Assembly: GCA_031280065.1 (NCBI GenBank)
Contig: JAITHH010000137.1
Span: forward strand, 1-12,062
From: Treponema sp.
GTDB lineage: Bacteria; Spirochaetota; Spirochaetia; Treponematales; Breznakiellaceae
DNA: 12,062 nucleotides
Direction: 5' to 3'
Shown here: positions 7,875-12,062 of the stretch, piece by piece
Layout: every line of letters begins with the position of its first letter
Numbering within the stretch: position 1 is the first letter of the stretch
The notes under the pieces: generated by a model
What the model saw: the letters and a program-made list of their open reading frames with translations, nothing else
What the model was told of the DNA's origin: nothing
The model's database searches: none
Position numbers and translations under genes: made by a program

Positions 7875-9179
7875 CTAGTTCCCCATGATGCTGTTTATCT
7901 TCCCGTAGCACTCGTCGATGGCGGCTTGAATGTCCCCGCCGGCCATGATCTGGGCGCACATGGTATTCAGGGGCCCAGAGGGGAAGGCGTCGATTTCGCT
8001 GAATTCCGGGATGGGCATGTCCCCGGAATTCGCCCGCCTGGTCTGCTCGGTGAAGGGCTTGTACCAGGGGTCGTTCTGGAAATAGGGGTCGTTCATAACC
8101 TCCAGCCAACTGTTGACCAGCCCAATTTGTTTCATGGCCTCAAGCTGGACTTCCTTGGAACAGAAGAACTTGAGCCAGGCCTTGGCCGCGTCAGGGTTCT
8201 TGGCGGTCTTGAACACACATACCGGCGCGGCAAAGGCTATGGAAGAAACCCCTGAACCGGTCTTGCTGGGCATCACCGCGGAACGGACATAGGGGGCCAT
8301 CTGGGGGGCGTTGAATTTGGCGTTCCGCAGATAATCAGGACCCGCGCCCAGGATGATAGCCGCTTTTTCGGCCATGAATACCTGGCCGCTGTTATAGGAA
8401 GGATCGATCACCGCCTGGGGAACAATCCTATGGGTGAACACCGCGTCGTACATGAATTGCAGGGATTCCCGGCCCTCCGGGGTGTTGAAGGTCCACCGGG
8501 TAAAATCCGCGTTCATCATCCTGCCGCCGTGGCCCGCCAGCAGCGCGAACCAGGTCTGATCAAACCGGGCGTTGTCTATGCTGAAAAGAAATCCCGCCCG
8601 GTCAACGCTGCCGTCGGCGTTGTAGGTGGTCAGCTTTTTACCCGCCTCGATCAGCTCTTCGTAGGTCTTGGGAAATTCGGCAATCCCCGCCTCATCGAAC
8701 ATCTGCTGGTTATACGCCGCGGCCCGGGTATCGCCCCGCCAGGGCAGGCCGTACCAGTGGCCGTTGATGTAACATTCCGGGCGGGCCACGTCGTAGAAGC
8801 CCTCTTCCCCGATCTCCGCCACCACATCGTCGATGATCATGGGGCCGTACTTTTCACCGCCGATCTTCACCCAGGAATAGGGGAAGAAGGTATCCGCCAC
8901 GTCCGGGGCCTCGCCGCCGGTGGCCGCCAGGGTATATTTGGTGTGGGCCTGGCCCCAGTCCACGTAGGTAACATCCACCGTAACGCCCGTATCGGCTTTA
9001 AACTTTTCCGCCAGGCCGTTGATAAAATCCTGCTGGGCCTGGGGATTGTCCCCGTACTGCTGCATCCAGAAGCTGATGCTCCCGCCCTTCTTGCCGCCTC
9101 CGCTCCCGCCGCCGCAGGAACCCAGAGCCAGAGCCAGGAGCAGAACCGCCGCCGTCCCAATCAATCGAACCAATTTCAT
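7875..9179 (-). CDS. ABC transporter substrate-binding lipoprotein, carbohydrate type
   Basis: 434 residues. Captures a sugar or related solute outside the cytoplasmic membrane and delivers it to the two permeases encoded just upstream. The start is set by AAGGAGG 6 nt before ATG. Lipoprotein signal: basic MKLVR, hydrophobic core, lipobox LGSC with Cys22, followed by a Gly/Lys-rich tether (GGGSGGGKKGG). The mature part opens with a beta strand SISFWMQQYG and contains the typical family-1 solute-binding pattern of an early VDVTYVDWGQ strand, GEAPDVADTF, GHWYGLPWRGDTRAAAYNQQMFDEAGI and FPKTYEELIEAGKKL. Aromatic residues in the Trp/Tyr-rich stretch around GHWYGLPW are likely ligand contacts (inference). 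The 65-nt gap after permease 2 holds a small inverted repeat (tccgt/acgga, 9208-9222) and the strong ribosome site, consistent with higher expression of the binding protein. The actual ligand cannot be read from the sequence. Confidence 0.92.
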   Translation of the reverse strand: MKLVRLIGTAAVLLLALALGSCGGGSGGGKKGGSISFWMQQYGDNPQAQQDFINGLAEKFKADTGVTVDVTYVDWGQAHTKYTLAATGGEAPDVADTFFPYSWVKIGGEKYGPMIIDDVVAEIGEEGFYDVARPECYINGHWYGLPWRGDTRAAAYNQQMFDEAGIAEFPKTYEELIEAGKKLTTYNADGSVDRAGFLFSIDNARFDQTWFALLAGHGGRMMNADFTRWTFNTPEGRESLQFMYDAVFTHRIVPQAVIDPSYNSGQVFMAEKAAIILGAGPDYLRNAKFNAPQMAPYVRSAVMPSKTGSGVSSIAFAAPVCVFKTAKNPDAAKAWLKFFCSKEVQLEAMKQIGLVNSWLEVMNDPYFQNDPWYKPFTEQTRRANSGDMPIPEFSEIDAFPSGPLNTMCAQIMAGGDIQAAIDECYGKINSIMGN

Positions 9180-9185
9180 TTCTTT

Positions 9186-9192
9186 CCTCCTT
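9186..9192 (-). promoter_or_regulatory. Strong ribosome binding site of the binding-protein gene
   Basis: Minus strand AAGGAGG, 6 nt (aaagaa) before ATG at 9179. It excludes a 41-codon upstream extension that would bury the signal peptide. Confidence 0.85.
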
Positions 9193-9244
9193 AAAACAAT
9201 ATTGCTATCCGTCTTCAACGGAAGAATCCCGAAATCGCCCGCAG

Positions 9245-10099
9245 CTACCCCTTGACCGCCCCGGAAGTAAGGCCGCTGATGAGGTAGCGCTGGAGAAAAC
9301 AAAAGATCAGCATCGCCGGCAGGGTGGCCAGCACCGCGGTGGCCATGGTCATGGCTATGCGTACGTTGCCGCCGAACTGGCCGATATAGTCGTATATTCC
9401 CACCGCCACGGTTTTAATCATGTTATTGGTGATCATCACGCTGGCCCACATGAATTCGTTCCACGAAAGGATGAAGGCGAAGATCGCCGTGGCGATTATT
9501 CCCGGAACCGCCAGGGGAATGGCGATACGCAGGAACACGCCCCAGCGGGTGCAGCCGTCAATGATGGCGCTTTCCTCCAGCTCCCGGGGAATCGCCGCGG
9601 TGAAATAACTGCGCATCATCAGGGTAGAGAAGGGGATGCCCCAGATCGCGTAGGCGATGATGAGCCCCGCGTAATTGTTCGTCAGCCGGAGGCTGAACAT
9701 CATAAAATAAAAGGACACAAAGGGAAGCATACCGGGGATAAGCTGGGAGAAGAGAATGGTTCCGATTACCCCGTACTTGCCCTTAAAGGCGTAGCGGGAA
9801 AGGCTGTAGGCCGCGGTAACCGAAAAAACCAGGCACATGATCACCGTGCAGAGGGACACGAATAGGGAGTTCAGCATGTAGCGCATCATGGGGATCGTTT
9901 TCCACACGGTAAGGTAACTGGAAAAATCCAGATAGTCAGGGACCCAGACGGTGGGGGAAAGGGTCTGCTGATGCGGGGGTTTGACGGAACTGAGGAACAG
10001 CCAGAAATAGGGGAAGAGCACAAAAACAGTCACCAGGAGCATGATGCAGTAGTGCCTGCACGCGGCAAAACCCTCCCGGATTTTTTTTGCGGATGCCAT
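9245..10099 (-). CDS. CUT1-type ABC transporter permease, MalG-like
   Basis: 284 residues, an inner-membrane pore subunit. Six membrane segments are expected; clear hydrophobic spans lie at about 17-36, 77-100, 112-137, 141-162, 198-219 and 247-270. The EAA loop that docks the ATPase is PRELEESAIIDGCTRWGVFLRIAIPLAVPG (in two parts: PRELEESAIIDG at 171-182 and FLRIAIPLAVPG at 189-200). The C-terminus RYLISGLTSGAVKG is the hallmark ending of MalG-type permeases. The start is chosen at ATG 10099 because gggagg lies 5 nt upstream; the open frame extends 29 codons further into permease 1 without support. It begins 11 nt after the permease 1 stop, so the two are translationally close. Codon pair aaa-aaa after the start forms an A8 run. 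Confidence 0.94.
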   Translation of the reverse strand: MASAKKIREGFAACRHYCIMLLVTVFVLFPYFWLFLSSVKPPHQQTLSPTVWVPDYLDFSSYLTVWKTIPMMRYMLNSLFVSLCTVIMCLVFSVTAAYSLSRYAFKGKYGVIGTILFSQLIPGMLPFVSFYFMMFSLRLTNNYAGLIIAYAIWGIPFSTLMMRSYFTAAIPRELEESAIIDGCTRWGVFLRIAIPLAVPGIIATAIFAFILSWNEFMWASVMITNNMIKTVAVGIYDYIGQFGGNVRIAMTMATAVLATLPAMLIFCFLQRYLISGLTSGAVKG

Positions 10100-10110
10100 G
10101 GGCGCCTCCC

Positions 10111-11037
10111 TTATGCGGACCCGGGGGCTTTCTCGCCCCTGATAGAATTGATGATGCTGAGGGCTGCGGGGGCCGCGACAATGCACAGCATTACGACGCT
10201 GATGGCCGCGGCGTACCCGTAGCGGAATCCCAGGTATGCGGTGTTATACACCGTTACCGACAGGAGTTCCGTGGAATTGAGGGGCCCCCCGTGGGTGACC
10301 AGAAAACTTAAATTAAAGCTGTTGAACTGCCAGATTCCCTGTAAGAGGAGGGTGGTCTGAATAACCGGCAGCAGCATGGGAAAGGTAATGCGCCAGAATA
10401 TCTGTATCCGGGAAGCCCCGTCCACCAGGGCCGCTTCGTACATCTCCAGGGGAATCGTCTGGAGGGCCGCGAGGAACATCACCATGCAGAAGGGGAACAT
10501 GGACCAGATATTGATAACAATGAGGGAGATCATGGGAACCGAAATGACGCCGAAGTACAGGGTGGGGTCCCCCAAAAAATTGACCGGCTGCTTTATGAGG
10601 TTCATCTTCATAAGGAGCGCGGAAACGGGGCTGAAATCCCTGCTCAGGATCTGCTTCCAGATCATGGACACCACGATAGGGGGAGTTACCCAGGGGGCCA
10701 GGAAAAGCGTCCTGAACACGGCCCGGCCCTGGAAGGCCTTGTTCAACTGCTGGGCCGTGAAGAGGGCGAAGGAACCGCCGAAGAGCAGGGTAAGGACCGG
10801 CCACAGAAAGGTATTAAAGAGCACCCGCCGGAACACGGGATTCTGAAACGCCTCCCCGTAATTGGCGAGGCCCACAAAGGGCCGGGCCTGCTTGGTCAGG
10901 TTGATGTCAAAAAAAGACATGGAGACGGACCGGAGGCTGGGATAAATGTGGACCATCAAAATACAGAAAACCGCAGGGATCACCATCATGAAAGGCGCGA
11001 AATGGTCCAGAAAATTGAGGCCCCCCTTTTTCGCCAT
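10111..11037 (-). CDS. CUT1-type ABC transporter permease, MalF/UgpA-like
   Basis: 308 residues, first gene of the operon and partner of the MalG-like permease. Hydrophobic spans at about 13-35, 75-95, 108-130, 161-192, 217-237 and 272-295. The EAA loop reads EMYEAALVDGASRI (198-211) followed by WRITFPMLLP (215-224). FLVTHGGPLNSTELLSVTVY (246-265) matches the conserved periplasm-side and GGP motif of sugar permeases. Start: ATG at 11037 with ggaggt 7 nt upstream; the GTG 9 nt earlier overlaps that ribosome site and is rejected. The leader of about 53 nt runs from a predicted +1 near 11090 and contains operator O1. Confidence 0.94.
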   Translation of the reverse strand: MAKKGGLNFLDHFAPFMMVIPAVFCILMVHIYPSLRSVSMSFFDINLTKQARPFVGLANYGEAFQNPVFRRVLFNTFLWPVLTLLFGGSFALFTAQQLNKAFQGRAVFRTLFLAPWVTPPIVVSMIWKQILSRDFSPVSALLMKMNLIKQPVNFLGDPTLYFGVISVPMISLIVINIWSMFPFCMVMFLAALQTIPLEMYEAALVDGASRIQIFWRITFPMLLPVIQTTLLLQGIWQFNSFNLSFLVTHGGPLNSTELLSVTVYNTAYLGFRYGYAAAISVVMLCIVAAPAALSIINSIRGEKAPGSA

Positions 11038-11044
11038 ACTCCGC

Positions 11045-11050
11045 ACCTCC
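11045..11050 (-). promoter_or_regulatory. Ribosome binding site deciding the permease 1 start
   Basis: Minus strand ggaggt, 7 nt before ATG 11037. It overlaps the alternative GTG at 11046, which therefore cannot be the start. Confidence 0.8.
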
Positions 11051-11069
11051 TCTTCCTCCGGGGGAACTA

Positions 11070-11083
11070 TGTTACCGGTTTCA
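11070..11083. promoter_or_regulatory. Operator O1, LacI-family type
   Basis: Plus strand TGTTACCGGTTTCA, a near-palindrome centred on CCGG with the central CG typical of LacI-family operators and one mismatch to the CcpA-like consensus TGWAANCGNTNWCA. It lies about +8 to +21 of the predicted operon start on the minus strand, a position where binding would block transcription. It is the reverse complement of O2. Confidence 0.75.
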
Positions 11084-11096
11084 TAATAATTTACTT

Positions 11097-11125
11097 AGTA
11101 TACAGGCGTCTTTAAAACATGTCAA
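11097..11125 (-). promoter_or_regulatory. Sigma70-type promoter of the transport operon
   Basis: Minus strand -35 TTGACA (11120-11125), a 17-nt spacer, and -10 TATACT (11097-11102). Perfect -35 and near-perfect -10 with ideal spacing. Predicted start near 11090, facing permease 1. Confidence 0.85.
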
Positions 11126-11144
11126 GCAATTTTCTTGTTTTTTC

Positions 11145-11158
11145 TGAAACCGGTAACA
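11145..11158. promoter_or_regulatory. Operator O2, LacI-family type
   Basis: Plus strand TGAAACCGGTAACA, a full match to TGWAANCGNTNWCA and the exact reverse complement of O1. Centre-to-centre distance to O1 is 75 bp, about seven helical turns. It lies just upstream of the -35 zone of the lacI-type gene, so it could also serve autoregulation. Confidence 0.75.
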
Positions 11159-11185
11159 CAGGCGTCCTTGTTTTTTTGGCCCTCC

Positions 11186-11191
11186 TATAAT
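11186..11191 (+). promoter_or_regulatory. -10 element of the lacI-type gene
   Basis: TATAAT 30 nt before the start codon. No good -35 is found at 16-18 nt spacing (positions 11162-11169 read gcgtcctt), so the promoter looks weak, as is usual for repressor genes. Confidence 0.5.
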
Positions 11192-11220
11192 ATACCTTGA
11201 TATACGGAACAGAGGGGCTC

Positions 11221-12062
11221 ATGGAGAAGATCAGCATTGCCGATGTGGCGAAACATGCAGGGGTATCAAAGGCGACCATCACCAGGGTGGTCAACAGAAC
11301 GGGTTATGTGGCGGCAAAAACCCTGGAACGGGTAGTCAAATCCATTGAGGAACTGGGCTATATCCCCAACCGCGTGGCCGGGGCTTTGAAGAACAACAAG
11401 ACCGGCGTCATAGGCAGCATCCTCCCCCTGGCCCCGGATAACCCTTTTTTTACCGCGATCTCCATGTCATTGAAGCAGGCCGCCCTGGACTATGGCTGCC
11501 ATATCCTCACCATGTACCACGAGCGGGCCCCCAAGCGGGTGGAGAAGCTCCTCCGGGAGGCCCTCAGCCGCATGGTGGAGGGAATCATCTTCACCGGCGG
11601 CATCCAGTCCGGCTCAAGGGCGATCCGGGAACTCCTGGAAAAGCGGCTCCCGGTTATCATGATCGAGCGGCCCCTGAACATCTCCGGCGCGGACAAGGTG
11701 CTCCTGGACTATGTTTCCGGTTCCGCCGCTGCCGGGGAAGCCTTTATCAGCAGAGGGCACCGACTCATCGGGTTTATCGGAAAGGAATGTCAGGCCGGTT
11801 TGGTTGAGCAGGAGCGGTTTAACGGCTTTAGGCAGACCCTGGAAGGCCGGGGAATACCCGTTACAGAGCCGCGTCTGGTCTTTACCCAGGATTACTCAGC
11901 GGAATACGGCTACCGGGCCATGAAGCAATTAATCGAAAAAAGCGGGAAGGCCCGGCCCACCGCCTGCCTCATCGCGTCGGATACGCTGGTATGCGGCGCG
12001 CTCCAGTACCTCTACGACGCCCGTCTCAGGGTTCCAGAGGATCTTTCGATCATCGGGTACGA
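11221..12062 (+). CDS. LacI-family transcriptional repressor (3' end missing)
   Basis: 280 codons are present of a usual 330-345; the frame is open to the window edge. N-terminal helix-turn-helix ISIADVAKHAGVSKATITRV (5-24), followed by VNRTGYVAAKTLERVVKSIEELGYIPN. The hinge PNRVAGALKNNKTGVIG keeps the Leu that inserts into the central CG step of the operator. The ligand domain begins at about 61 (SILPLAPDNPFFTAI) and shows the usual repeats: VEGIIFTGG, LPVIMIERP, ISRGHRLIGFIG, and RPTACLIASDTLVCGALQYL, ending at LSIIGYD. Start: ATG preceded by gagggg. Divergent from the transport operon, with the two operators between, so it very likely represses that operon and releases it when the transported compound or a derivative binds. 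Effector unknown. Confidence 0.93.
   Translation, partial: MEKISIADVAKHAGVSKATITRVVNRTGYVAAKTLERVVKSIEELGYIPNRVAGALKNNKTGVIGSILPLAPDNPFFTAISMSLKQAALDYGCHILTMYHERAPKRVEKLLREALSRMVEGIIFTGGIQSGSRAIRELLEKRLPVIMIERPLNISGADKVLLDYVSGSAAAGEAFISRGHRLIGFIGKECQAGLVEQERFNGFRQTLEGRGIPVTEPRLVFTQDYSAEYGYRAMKQLIEKSGKARPTACLIASDTLVCGALQYLYDARLRVPEDLSIIGY

Noticed and set aside
7926..9194. Plus-strand open frames across the binding-protein gene
   Set aside because: Shadow frames of a well-supported lipoprotein gene on the other strand, with no ribosome sites or family resemblance.
9208..9222. tccgt/acgga hairpin between permease 2 and the binding-protein gene as a terminator
   Set aside because: The stem is only 5 bp and no clean T run follows; it may at most be an RNA-stability element.
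9180..9302. Upstream start of the binding protein (41 extra residues)
   Set aside because: It would overlap permease 2 and bury the lipoprotein signal; AAGGAGG lies just before ATG 9179.
10081..10088. T8 run (A8 on the coding strand) near the permease 2 start as a phase-variation tract
   Set aside because: It encodes the ordinary Lys-Lys pair in an AT-rich codon context and is short; no other sign of phase variation.
11102..11166. Direct repeat acaggcgtc at 11102-11110 and 11158-11166
   Set aside because: Only 9 bp and not symmetrical; it could be a chance match, although it lies beside each promoter element and was noted.

Overview
The window looks like chromosomal DNA of a GC-rich spirochaete, probably in the Treponema / Breznakiellaceae range. 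The main clue is uvrA followed directly by a very long LptD/OstA-like outer-membrane gene. From memory, the same pair sits together in Treponema pallidum (TP0514-TP0515) and Borrelia (BB0837-BB0838). A treponeme-like origin also fits the lipoprotein-type substrate-binding protein and the sugar transporter, but species cannot be fixed from sequence alone.

Layout, left to right. (1) 1-2793, + strand: uvrA, nucleotide excision repair, lacking about 36 N-terminal residues because the window opens inside the first Walker A motif. (2) 2790-6485, + strand: a 1231-residue LptD-like protein whose ATG overlaps the uvrA stop by 4 bp. It has a signal peptide, a long Pro/Ala/Glu-rich linker rich in DNA hairpins, a SAP-like helical motif, an OstA/LptA-like domain and a large beta-barrel region. 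(3) 6486-6817: convergent intergenic region, mostly a previously unremarked AT-rich array of about six 43-bp units (6543-6800) with terminator-like hairpins. (4) 11037-6818, - strand: a carbohydrate-transport operon reading permease 1, permease 2, binding lipoprotein, a 40-codon stump of a uroporphyrinogen-decarboxylase (URO-D) family gene, and an aldo/keto-reductase-like TIM-barrel protein. (5) 11038-11220: divergent control region with a near-consensus sigma70 promoter for the operon and two near-identical 14-bp palindromic LacI-type operators 75 bp apart. (6) 11221-12062, + strand: a LacI-family repressor cut by the window end.

How the parts work together: the LacI-type regulator very likely controls its own divergent promoter region and the transport operon. 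The operon encodes binding protein plus two CUT1-type permeases but no ATPase, so a shared ATPase must be encoded elsewhere. The downstream enzyme-like genes presumably act on the imported compound. One of them (URO-D family) has been reduced to its first 40 codons, and a perfect-looking hairpin lies exactly at the break.

I see no CRISPR array, phage module, rRNA or tRNA. The strongest leads beyond routine annotation are the 43-bp array, the cluster of perfect inverted repeats inside the lptD-like linker with its SAP-like motif, the broken URO-D gene with its hairpin scar, and the aldo/keto-reductase-like protein that appears to lack the usual catalytic Tyr and Lys.
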